This document shows positions 7,703-14,121 of a stretch of DNA of 14,182 nucleotides, one piece after another. Source of the DNA: Hydrogenothermaceae bacterium (GTDB lineage Bacteria; Aquificota; Aquificia; Aquificales; Hydrogenothermaceae); the NCBI GenBank assembly GCA_012961365.1, contig DTZN01000245.1, forward strand, positions 1-14,182, read 5' to 3'. Position 1 is the stretch's first letter. Every line of letters begins with the position of its first letter. The position numbers and the translations under genes are program-made. Below the pieces are notes generated by a model. That model was given only the letters and a program-made list of their open reading frames with translations, was not told the DNA's origin and did not search any database.

Positions 7703-8967
7703 TTGCTTACCTCTGTTAGTTTTATGGCTAAAACACTAACAATTCTATTATTTTCTACCTTTTCAATAATAAATTTGAAATTTCCATATATAATTTCTTC
7801 ATTTTCTTTAGGAATTTTTTTCATTAACGATAAAATAAAGCCTCCCATTGTATCAAAATCATAATCTTCAGGGAGTTTAATATTTAACTTTTCTGCAACT
7901 TCTTCTATTTCTGCTTTTCCTGATATTCTCCATTTATTTTTTGAAAGCTGAATTATATTATTTTCTTTAGTATTCCTGTCTTCTGGTAAATCTCCAACTA
8001 AGAAATCTAAAATATCCTGAAATGTCACCAGTCCAACTACTGTTCCATGTTCATCTATAACTATAGCCATGTGGCTTTTGCTTTTTTCAAAATCTCTCAT
8101 AACATTTAAAAGAGGCGTAAATTCTGGAACGAAAAATGCTTTTTTTAGATATTTAGAAATAGGCTCATCTTTCCCTTCAAATTTTAGGAAAATTATATCT
8201 TTTAAATACAAAATACCAACTATATTATCTAAATTATCTTCATAGACAGGAACTCTACTAAATTCTTTTTCTTTTAATTTTCCCAAAGCCTGAGAAACTG
8301 TTATATTCTTCTCTAAAGCAACAATATCCCTTCTTGGAGTCATTACTTCACTTACTGAAACTTCATGAAGTTCTAATGCAGCTTCTATTATTTCTTTTTC
8401 TTCTTTGGTAAACATATTTTTTTCGGTTCCTATTGAAACTATTGTTTTAACATCTTCTTCTGAAATTTTATGACTTTCCACTGGAAGTTCTAAACCTAAT
8501 TTTTTCAAAATATATTCAGCAATTTTTATTAAGATAAATCTAAAAGGTGTTGCAATTATATAAAATGTATAAAAAGGTCGTGCTGCAAATAAAGCATATT
8601 TTTCTGGAAAATACCCTGCATATGTTTTAGGTGTTATTTCTCCAAAAGTAAGAATTAAAATTGTCATAATTATAACTGCTATAAATACATACTCTTCTCC
8701 AAAATATTTAATAATTGTTGCTGTCGTTATTGCTGAAGCTGTAATATTTACAAGCTCATTTCCTATTAAAAATGTTATAACAAGTTCCTTTGGACGGCTT
8801 CTAAGCAGGTTTGCTATTTTTGCTGATTTGTTTCCATTTTGGGCAAGCCTTTTTATTTTGAGCCAGTCCATAGAAAAAAATGAAGACTCAATTCCTGCAA
8901 AAAATGCAGAAACAAAAAGTAGTAAAAATACAATTGCAAAATTTATAAAAAATTCTGTATCAAACAA
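7699..8967 (-). CDS. CNNM/CBS/CorC_HlyC membrane protein (hemolysin C / CorC-like), copy 1
   Basis: Paralogue of the following gene, 422 residues, same domain order. The CNNM domain (about 1-160) has FFAGIESSFFS at 22-32 and FGEITPKT at 108-115. The CBS pair (about 205-325) begins with the classic EVMTPRRDIVAL at 207-217 and ends with HMAIVIDEHGTVVGLVTFQDI. The CorC_HlyC domain with FDTMGGFI at 371-378 ends the protein. The role is probably divalent metal ion transport or homeostasis at the cytoplasmic membrane. The start given is TTG at 8965-8967: no ATG or GTG is suitably placed in frame. The AGGAGG at 8980-8985 lies 12 bases from this TTG; an in-frame ATT at 8974-8976 lies only 3 bases from it. 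The first 8 bases overlap the end of the ABC ATPase gene, which places the ribosome binding site inside that gene and suggests coupling. Confidence 0.9.
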   Translation of the reverse strand: MFDTEFFINFAIVFLLLFVSAFFAGIESSFFSMDWLKIKRLAQNGNKSAKIANLLRSRPKELVITFLIGNELVNITASAITTATIIKYFGEEYVFIAVIIMTILILTFGEITPKTYAGYFPEKYALFAARPFYTFYIIATPFRFILIKIAEYILKKLGLELPVESHKISEEDVKTIVSIGTEKNMFTKEEKEIIEAALELHEVSVSEVMTPRRDIVALEKNITVSQALGKLKEKEFSRVPVYEDNLDNIVGILYLKDIIFLKFEGKDEPISKYLKKAFFVPEFTPLLNVMRDFEKSKSHMAIVIDEHGTVVGLVTFQDILDFLVGDLPEDRNTKENNIIQLSKNKWRISGKAEIEEVAEKLNIKLPEDYDFDTMGGFILSLMKKIPKENEEIIYGNFKFIIEKVENNRIVSVLAIKLTEVSK

Positions 8968-9919
8968 AGTGGCAATACACCTCCTGATTTTTTAAGATTT
9001 TAACGGTAGGCTTTTGCTTACAAATATCTTCTGCATAAGGGCATCTATGATAAAAAACGCAAGCTCCTTTTATATCTTCTCTAGAAACTTCTGGAATTTC
9101 CTTAAAATTTTTCCTTTGTTTTGGAGATTTTGGCGGAATGCTTGCAATAAGAAGCTTTGTATAAGGATGTTTAGGGCTTTTTAAAACTGATTTTTTATCT
9201 CCTTTTTCCACTATTTCTCCTCTGTATAAAACAACCACATAATCACATAAAATTCCAACTAAATTTATATCGTGGGAAATAAATAAAAATGCTATATTTT
9301 TTTCTTCTTTTAATTTTTTAATTAGGTTTACTATTTGAAGTTGAATACTAACATCTAAAGCAGAAGTAGGTTCATCTGCAACTATAAATTTAGGAGATAA
9401 AACTATAGCTCTGGCTATTGCAACTCTTTGTCTTTGTCCTCCTGAAAGTTCTGAAGGATATTTTTCTAAAAATGTTGTATCCAATCCTGCATCTATTATT
9501 GCTTTTTCTACAAGTTGTTTTCTTTCTTTTTTTGGAAAATTATGCACTACTAAAGGTTCTTCTACTATATCTTTTATTTTCCATCTTGGATTTAATGAAG
9601 TTCTCGGGTCTTGAAAAATTATTGAAGTTTCTCTTCTAAAGATTTTTTCTTCTTCTTTTGTAAAACTATAAATATCCTTCCCATCAAATAAAATTTGCCC
9701 TGCATCTTTTTGTATAAGCTTTAAAACTAACCTTCCTATTGTTGATTTTCCACTTCCAGACTCTCCAACAAGTCCAACAATTGAAGATTTTTGAAGATTA
9801 AAAGATACGTTATTTACTGCATAAAAATACTCTTTGTTAAACAAAGACTTTCTAATAAGATATTTTTTTGACAAACCTCTTATCTGGACAAGTGGCGGGG
9901 GTTTACTATCGTTTTCCAT
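8960..9919 (-). CDS. Oligopeptide/dipeptide ABC transporter ATP-binding protein (OppF/DppF-like)
   Basis: Cytoplasmic ATPase subunit of a peptide- or nickel-type ABC importer, 319 residues, normal for the family. Visible motifs: Walker A GESGSGKST at 52-60, Q-loop IFQDPRTSLNPRW at 101-113, signature LSGGQRQR at 158-165, Walker B FIVADEPTSALD at 178-189 and switch His216. The C terminus has the oligo_HPY block HPYTKLLIASIP at 251-262 and four cysteines (287, 293, 300, 317), a pattern found in this subfamily and linked, as I recall, to an iron-sulfur cluster in a mycobacterial DppD. No permease, binding protein or partner ATPase gene lies in the window; the downstream genes are CNNM-family proteins. 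No good ribosome binding site precedes the ATG (AAGGA is 18 bases away). A promoter candidate lies at 9981-10008. The substrate cannot be told. Confidence 0.93.
   Translation of the reverse strand: MENDSKPPPLVQIRGLSKKYLIRKSLFNKEYFYAVNNVSFNLQKSSIVGLVGESGSGKSTIGRLVLKLIQKDAGQILFDGKDIYSFTKEEEKIFRRETSIIFQDPRTSLNPRWKIKDIVEEPLVVHNFPKKERKQLVEKAIIDAGLDTTFLEKYPSELSGGQRQRVAIARAIVLSPKFIVADEPTSALDVSIQLQIVNLIKKLKEEKNIAFLFISHDINLVGILCDYVVVLYRGEIVEKGDKKSVLKSPKHPYTKLLIASIPPKSPKQRKNFKEIPEVSREDIKGACVFYHRCPYAEDICKQKPTVKILKNQEVYCHFV
8980..8985 (-). promoter_or_regulatory. Ribosome binding site of CNNM copy 1, inside the ATPase gene
   Basis: On the - strand this is AGGAGG, the strongest such match in the operon. 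It lies 12 bases from the TTG at 8967 and 3 bases from the in-frame ATT at 8976, neither an ideal spacing, so it limits the start to one of these two. Confidence 0.6.
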
Positions 9920-9980
9920 TGGTTGAATGAAAGTTATTCCTTAAACTTCCTCTTCTGGTTTTAGATTTTTCATAGGAAAT

Positions 9981-10008
9981 ATTTTATCATTTAAGTTGCT
10001 TTTTTCAA
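9981..10008 (-). promoter_or_regulatory. Sigma70-type promoter candidate for the ABC ATPase / CNNM operon
   Basis: On the - strand, TTGAAA (10003-10008) and TAAAAT (9981-9986) are separated by 16 bases. This would start transcription near 9974 and give a leader of about 55 bases before the ATG at 9919. The pair matches the -35 and -10 consensus at 4 of 6 and 5 of 6 positions. It lies in the 127-base gap between divergent genes. Confidence 0.45.
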
Positions 10009-10024
10009 TGTTAGAATATAGAAA
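9996..10024 (+). promoter_or_regulatory. Weak promoter candidate for the cysteine desulfurase gene
   Basis: TTGCTT (9996-10001) and TAGAAA (10019-10024) are 17 bases apart and would start transcription about 16 bases before the ATG at 10047. Both hexamers are poor matches. The site overlaps the opposing promoter candidate, so the two genes could compete for RNA polymerase. A ribosome binding site AAGGTGA follows at 10036-10042. Confidence 0.25.
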
Positions 10025-10046
10025 AATTTTCATTTAAGGTGATTAA

Positions 10047-11174
10047 ATGGATATTTATTTAGATAACGCTTCAACAACTCCTGTATTTGAAGAAGTTATA
10101 AAACAATTACCTGTCTGGACTAGAAATTTTTATGCTAATCCAAACTCTATACATAAATTAGGTCAAAAGGTTAAAAATGAAATAGAAAAGGTAAGACAAA
10201 ATATTGCAAATATAATAAATGAGTCTACGGAAAATATAATATTTACCTCTGGAGCAACAGAATCTAATAACACAATAATAAAAGGGTATATAGAAAAAAC
10301 AAAAAAAAGAGAAATTTTAATATCTTCTATAGAACATAAATCTGTCTTAAATGTAGCAAAATATTTAGCAAAAAAAGGGATTAAAATAAAATTTCTTAAA
10401 GTAGATGAAAATGGAAAAATAGATTTAGATTATCTAAAAAAAAGCTTATCTAAAGAAACAGCTTTAGCTTGTATTATACATACAAATAATGAGACTGGAG
10501 TAAAGCAAGATATAAAAGAAATTTCCAAAATTTTGAAGGAACATGAAATTCCTTTATTCTCTGATACAGTTCAATCGTTTATAAAAGAAGATATAGATTT
10601 TCAAGATATAGATTTTTATAGTGTTTCTGGACATAAAATAAATTCCATAAAAGGTATAGGGCTACTTGTAAAGAAAAAAGATTTATCTCCTCTTATTCAT
10701 GGTGGGGGTCAAGAAAATGGATTTAGAAGTGGAACTCAAAATGTAATAGGAATACTTGCTATAGGCAAGGCTATTGAAATTTGGGATAAAAATAAAGAAG
10801 AATACAAAAAAAATTTAAAACAATTAAAAGAAACTTTTGAAACAAGAATAAAAGAGGAAATACCTGATATAAAAATTGTAAGTGAAAAAGTAGAAAGAGC
10901 AAACAGCATAAGTTGTTTAATCTTTCCTAAAGTTGATGCCCAAAGTTTAGTTATTTCTTTAGGTAGACAAGGAGTATATTTATCATCTGGTTCTGCTTGT
11001 TCTTCAGGAACTCCAACTCCTTCCCATGTATTATTAGCCTATGGATACTCAGAAGAAGAAGCTTTAAAAGCTATCAGAGTTTCTTTTGGGGTTTTTAATT
11101 CTTTGGAAGAAGTTGAAGAATCAGTTTTGAAAATAAAGAAATCTTTTGAAAAAATTTATAAATTTTCTTTCTAA
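10047..11174 (+). CDS. Cysteine desulfurase (NifS/IscS family)
   Basis: Pyridoxal-phosphate enzyme of 375 residues that removes sulfur from L-cysteine to give alanine and an enzyme persulfide for Fe-S cluster or thiolation pathways. Evidence: N-terminal YLDNASTTP at 4-12, TSGATESNN at 67-75, His98 that stacks on the cofactor, SDTVQ at 172-176 (Asp173 and Gln176 hold the pyridine ring), SGHK at 194-197 with the cofactor lysine Lys197, the phosphate-binding GGGQENGFRSGT at 219-230, and the catalytic loop SSGSACSSGTPTPSHVL at 313-329 with active Cys318. This long loop is the class I form. The ATG has AAGGTGA 4 bases upstream. No IscU, IscR or thiolase partner lies beside it, so the acceptor is unknown. 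The stop overlaps the stop of an opposing small gene by 4 bases. Confidence 0.95.
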   Translation: MDIYLDNASTTPVFEEVIKQLPVWTRNFYANPNSIHKLGQKVKNEIEKVRQNIANIINESTENIIFTSGATESNNTIIKGYIEKTKKREILISSIEHKSVLNVAKYLAKKGIKIKFLKVDENGKIDLDYLKKSLSKETALACIIHTNNETGVKQDIKEISKILKEHEIPLFSDTVQSFIKEDIDFQDIDFYSVSGHKINSIKGIGLLVKKKDLSPLIHGGGQENGFRSGTQNVIGILAIGKAIEIWDKNKEEYKKNLKQLKETFETRIKEEIPDIKIVSEKVERANSISCLIFPKVDAQSLVISLGRQGVYLSSGSACSSGTPTPSHVLLAYGYSEEEALKAIRVSFGVFNSLEEVEESVLKIKKSFEKIYKFSF

Positions 11175-11383
11175 TCTTCATTTTCTAGCTTGAACTTTTG
11201 TAGCATTTTATCAACTAACTTTTCTATATCTATTTTATACTCCCCCTTTTCTACTAATATTTTCAAAATTTCAATTTTTTCATGTTTTTGCATTTCTTCC
11301 TCCATCATAAGATTTTCCAATTTTTCTAGTTCTCCCTCTTTTAAATATTTATAAACAAGTTGTTTAAATTTTTCCTTATCCAC
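11171..11383 (-). CDS. Small charged helical protein, function unknown
   Basis: A protein of 70 residues that I do not recognise. It is dominated by Lys, Glu, Leu and Ile with no proline, one short Gly-containing turn in each half and no membrane segment, so it is probably a soluble, mostly alpha-helical protein. The heptad-like spacing of Leu, Ile and Met fits a small helical bundle or coiled coil. The start is GTG, supported by GAGGG at 11390-11394, 6 bases upstream. It lies convergent to the cysteine desulfurase gene and overlaps it by 4 bases, and divergent to tsaB. The good ribosome binding site and open frame in a non-shadow position favour a real gene. Confidence 0.6.
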   Translation of the reverse strand: MDKEKFKQLVYKYLKEGELEKLENLMMEEEMQKHEKIEILKILVEKGEYKIDIEKLVDKMLQKFKLENED

Positions 11384-11416
11384 CGTGTTCCCTCATTTAC
11401 TTTAAATTATTTTCGG

Positions 11417-11422
11417 TATAAT
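11417..11422 (+). promoter_or_regulatory. Possible -10 element for tsaB in the divergent gap
   Basis: TATAAT lies 48 bases before the tsaB ATG; a poor -35 (TTTACT, 11396-11401) is 15 bases upstream. Read on the other strand, the overlapping TATTAT with TTATAA (11441-11446) at a 17-base spacing could serve the opposing 70-residue gene. Either or both may be chance in AT-rich DNA. Confidence 0.25.
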
Positions 11423-11469
11423 AAATTGTCTCTTTAAATTTTATAAACTTTTAAAATACAAATATTAAT

Positions 11470-12063
11470 ATGATTTTATCAATAGATACTTTTTCAGATA
11501 TTTTAGGAATATGTTTATTAGATAAAGATAAAAATATAAAATTTTGCGTTGAATATAGACAATATAAACCATTTTCAGAAACAATTATTTATGAACTAGA
11601 TTTATTACTAAAAAAGTTTGAAATATCTAAAAAAGAAATAACTTCAGTTGTTATAAATAAAGGTCCCGGTGGATATACAGGGCTTAGAGTTGGAATAACT
11701 ACAGCTAAAATTTTAGCTTATGCTTTAAATATTCCTTTATATGCTTATACTTCTCTTGATGCAATGTGTTATTCATATAAAAGTTGTAATGTTAAAATCT
11801 TAACTGCCATAAATGCTGGAAAAAATGAAGCTTATGTAAAAACTTTTGAGAAAAATAAAGCCTCAGAAATCTTTTTAATGAAACAAAAAAAATTAGAAGA
11901 ATATATTAAAAACTATGATATTTGTATAGTTAAAAATCTAAATTTTGAAAACTGTATACAAATAAAAGATTCTCTAGCTATAAATGGTGCTTTATTAGCA
12001 ATTCAAGAAAATTTAATAGGAAATCCTTTCCAGCTAGAACCTATATATATAAGAACTAATTAA
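11470..12063 (+). CDS. tsaB: tRNA threonylcarbamoyladenosine biosynthesis protein TsaB
   Basis: TsaB (YeaZ) is the inactive paralogue of TsaD that joins TsaD and TsaE in making the t6A modification at position 37 of ANN-decoding tRNAs in the cytoplasm. The 197-residue length is at the short end of the usual range. The N terminus ILSIDTFSD (2-10) is the ASKHA-fold start, and GPGGYTGLRVGI at 65-76 is the most characteristic TsaB signature (usually GPGSFTGLRVG). The stretch INAGKNEAYV near 104-113 corresponds to the family's DARR/N-x-EVY region. No clear ribosome binding site is seen before the ATG. TsaD and TsaE genes are not in the window. The last 8 bases overlap the end of the opposing symporter gene. 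Confidence 0.9.
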   Translation: MILSIDTFSDILGICLLDKDKNIKFCVEYRQYKPFSETIIYELDLLLKKFEISKKEITSVVINKGPGGYTGLRVGITTAKILAYALNIPLYAYTSLDAMCYSYKSCNVKILTAINAGKNEAYVKTFEKNKASEIFLMKQKKLEEYIKNYDICIVKNLNFENCIQIKDSLAINGALLAIQENLIGNPFQLEPIYIRTN

Positions 12064-13243
12064 TATATCTGCTTATTAATTTTGCCCCTATTAAATCTCC
12101 CCAAACATTAGTTGCTGTTCTAAACATATCTAAAAATCTATCAACTACAATTATAAGACTTATACCTTCTATAGGTATACCTACAGTAGAAAAAATAAGT
12201 GTCATTGTTATTAATCCTGCACTAGGTATTGCAGCTGCGCCTATAGAAGCAAGTGTAGCAGTTATAAAAATAAGTATTTCATCTGTAAATGTTAAATCTA
12301 TTCCATAAACATTAGCAATAAATATTGATGCAATAGCTGTGTAAAGAGCAGTTCCATCCATATTTATAGTTGCACCAAGAGGAAGAATAAAACCAGCAAC
12401 TTTTTTAGGAATACCCACTTCTTTTTCTGCTACTTCTATAGAAACTGGTAGTGTTGCAGAGCTAGAACAAGTGGAAAACGCAATAAGTAAAGCTTTTCTA
12501 ACTTGTTTAAAATATTTAACAGGATTAAATTTGCCTATAAAGTAAGCAAGAGATGGAAGGTTTACTGTAAAATGCCAAAATATACCTATTAAAACAACAA
12601 GAACATACTGCCATAAAGATAAAATTGTTCCAAACCCTTTTTCAGCAACAACATAACCTATCAAAGAATAAACACCAATAGGTGATAAAGCAACTATCCA
12701 TTTTGCCATTTTTAAAAATGCATCATTAAGTCCATCAAAAAAATCAACAATAAGTTTTCTTTTTAATGATGATTGTATATATAAAACACCTGTAGAAAAT
12801 AAAATAGCAAAAACAATAGCATGTAAAGCTTTACCCTCCGCTAAACTTTGAAAAATATTAGATGGGATTATATTTTGAATAAAAGTTTCTAGTGTTAGCT
12901 TTGATAAGTTGTTAACTTCTTGAGAAGGATTTATATGAGAAAGAGAAAAAGGAAAAATATTTACAACAATAATGCCTGTAATTACAGCTAAAGAAGTTGT
13001 TGTTAAATAATATAAAAATGCTTTTATCCCAATATTTTTTAGTTCTTCTACAGAAGAAAGCTTAGAAATAGCAATAAAAATAGACACAAAGATTAAAGGT
13101 ATGACTATCATTTTTAAAAGATTTAAAAATATATCTCCTAAAAATTTTATAGATGTAGCAAATTCAGGAAAATAAACCCCTGTAAGCACACCTAGAATTA
13201 TTCCTAAAAACGTTAAATTTTCTATGGACAAAAGTTTTTTCAT
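12056..13243 (-). CDS. Cation-coupled acidic amino acid / dicarboxylate symporter (GltP-like)
   Basis: Integral membrane carrier of the SDF family (DAACS, TC 2.A.23), 395 residues, importing glutamate, aspartate or C4-dicarboxylates with Na+ or H+. Evidence: many hydrophobic segments; the Ser-rich hairpin CSSSATLP at 259-266; the cation-site NMDGTA at 294-299; the second hairpin with GAAAIPSAG at 335-343; and DRFLDMFRTATNVWGD at 368-383. By comparison with archaeal GltPh, Asp368, Asp372, Arg375, Thr376, Asn379 and Asp383 line up with the residues that bind substrate and Na+. The DMxRT...GD form is closer to glutamate/aspartate carriers than to DctA, which usually has SxCRA...GN. AGGAG at 13247-13251 precedes the ATG by only 3 bases. 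It lies downstream of mtnD on the same strand, 98 bases apart. Confidence 0.93.
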   Translation of the reverse strand: MKKLLSIENLTFLGIILGVLTGVYFPEFATSIKFLGDIFLNLLKMIVIPLIFVSIFIAISKLSSVEELKNIGIKAFLYYLTTTSLAVITGIIVVNIFPFSLSHINPSQEVNNLSKLTLETFIQNIIPSNIFQSLAEGKALHAIVFAILFSTGVLYIQSSLKRKLIVDFFDGLNDAFLKMAKWIVALSPIGVYSLIGYVVAEKGFGTILSLWQYVLVVLIGIFWHFTVNLPSLAYFIGKFNPVKYFKQVRKALLIAFSTCSSSATLPVSIEVAEKEVGIPKKVAGFILPLGATINMDGTALYTAIASIFIANVYGIDLTFTDEILIFITATLASIGAAAIPSAGLITMTLIFSTVGIPIEGISLIIVVDRFLDMFRTATNVWGDLIGAKLISRYIN

Positions 13244-13341
13244 TTTCTCCTACCAAATCACCAACAATTTTTTTACAATTGAAAATCAGGTCCTATTTCC
13301 TTCTATCTTTCTTTATTTTTGTAAGGGACTGTTTTTAAGTT

Positions 13342-13881
13342 TTAATCTTCCATGGTTTCTTTACATTCCTCATCGTATATAGCTTCCCAGCCTGCTGGAG
13401 TTTTAAATACCCTTATACATTTAATTTTTCTGTTTTCGTCTAACTCAAACCAATGTCTAGTTCCTGCAGGTACAACTATTAAATCTCCAGCCTCAACCCA
13501 AACCTCTACAACTTCTCCATCTAACTTTAATGGAAAAACTCCACTACCATCTACAACAAAACGAACTTCATCGTCAACATGATGATGTTCCTTTTTAAAC
13601 TTTTCTAAAAGGGCCTCTAAGTTTGGAGTTTTATCTGACAAAACAACTATATCTTCTGTTATATATCCTTTTTCTTTCTTCAATTTCTCAAGTTCTTCTT
13701 GGTAAGCATCTATTATAGCTTGTTGTTCCTCTTCTGTGAGTTCATAGTTCTCAACTAGATGCTCAGGTAATCTATCAACTCCCCATCTATCATACAAAAC
13801 TCCATACTTAGCTAAGAAACTTTTTATTTCATCTGGATTTTCCATAACCTTTCCACTATTTTTAAAAACTAATTTAGGCAT
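13342..13881 (-). CDS. mtnD: Acireductone dioxygenase
   Basis: Cupin-fold metalloenzyme of the methionine salvage pathway. It oxidises 1,2-dihydroxy-5-methylthiopentene to 2-keto-4-methylthiobutyrate and formate with Fe2+; the Ni2+ or Co2+ form makes an off-pathway product. The protein has 179 residues, the normal length. The metal ligands His99, His101, Glu105 and His143 show exactly the H-x-H-x3-E-x37-H spacing of the Klebsiella enzyme, and PAGTRHWFEL at 138-147 is the second cupin motif. A helical region (45-72) lies before the cupin as in family members. CGGAGGT with 7-base spacing supports the ATG at 13881. No other salvage gene is in the window. The gene is the last one before the DnaA-box region and is transcribed away from it. 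Confidence 0.95.
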   Translation of the reverse strand: MPKLVFKNSGKVMENPDEIKSFLAKYGVLYDRWGVDRLPEHLVENYELTEEEQQAIIDAYQEELEKLKKEKGYITEDIVVLSDKTPNLEALLEKFKKEHHHVDDEVRFVVDGSGVFPLKLDGEVVEVWVEAGDLIVVPAGTRHWFELDENRKIKCIRVFKTPAGWEAIYDEECKETMED

Positions 13882-13901
13882 TTTAATACCTCCGATTTTT
13901 A

Positions 13902-13929
13902 TTTATAGTATATTTTAATTCACATTAAA
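13902..13929 (-). promoter_or_regulatory. Promoter candidate for mtnD
   Basis: On the - strand, TTTAAT (13924-13929) and TATAAA (13902-13907) are 16 bases apart. Transcription would start near 13895, only just before the ribosome binding site GGAGG (13889-13893). An overlapping TATACT (13907-13912) is an alternative -10. The site ends 17 bases from the first DnaA box, so DnaA binding could affect it. Confidence 0.3.
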
Positions 13930-13946
13930 AAAGTTTTTCTATGAGG

Positions 13947-13988
13947 TTATCCACAGGTTATCCACAAGTTATCCACAAGTTATCCACA
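13947..13988 (+). repeat. DnaA-box array 1: four tandem boxes with 11-base period
   Basis: Four exact TTATCCACA copies start at 13947, 13958, 13969 and 13980, separated by 2-base linkers GG, AG and AG. The 11-base step is about one DNA helix turn, so bound DnaA monomers would stack on one face. The array is followed by ACCT. Confidence 0.93.
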
Positions 13989-14046
13989 ACCTGAAAATCT
14001 GCTCTAAATATTGATAGATAAAGCTTTAATTGAATTTTTAATAAAG
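13989..14046. other. AT-rich spacer, candidate DNA unwinding element
   Basis: Between array 1 and the central boxes, 14005-14046 holds only 6 G or C in 42 bases. It contains no box and no gene. In oriC regions the helix opens in such an element next to a DnaA-box array. I see no clear run of DnaA-trio triplets in it, so the true unwinding element may instead lie past the right edge of the window. Confidence 0.4.
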
Positions 14047-14102
14047 TTATCCATATAGTTATCCACAATCCTTGTGGATAATTCCCAAAAATATGTGGAT
14101 AA
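14047..14102. repeat. Central DnaA boxes in opposed orientation
   Basis: Two forward boxes (variant TTATCCATA at 14047-14055 and exact at 14059-14067) face two reverse boxes (14073-14081 and 14094-14102). The inner pair forms a perfect inverted repeat at 14059-14081: 10-base arms around a 3-base centre. Confidence 0.85.
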
Positions 14103-14121
14103 GTAGCCAATAAATACAGAG

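Noticed and set aside
6443..8967. Hemolysin toxin genes
   Set aside because: The hemolysin label is a historical name for this CNNM/CBS/CorC family; the domains indicate metal-ion homeostasis, not a toxin.
9418..9639. Open frame on the + strand inside the ABC ATPase gene
   Set aside because: Antisense shadow across the signature motif; low-complexity Leu/Phe composition.
12019..12031. Small hairpin (5-base arms, 3-base loop) near the end of tsaB as a terminator for the symporter gene
   Set aside because: The stem is short and AT-containing and no strong T tract follows; chance is likely.
13244..13341. Searched the gap between mtnD and the symporter gene for a terminator, promoter or small RNA
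   Set aside because: Only a 5-base AT inverted repeat (CAATT/AATTG near 13264-13280) and pyrimidine-rich DNA were seen; nothing convincing beyond the symporter ribosome binding site.
13352..13582. Open frame on the + strand inside mtnD
   Set aside because: Antisense shadow of the cupin domain; Ser/Thr/Pro-rich composition unlike the neighbours.
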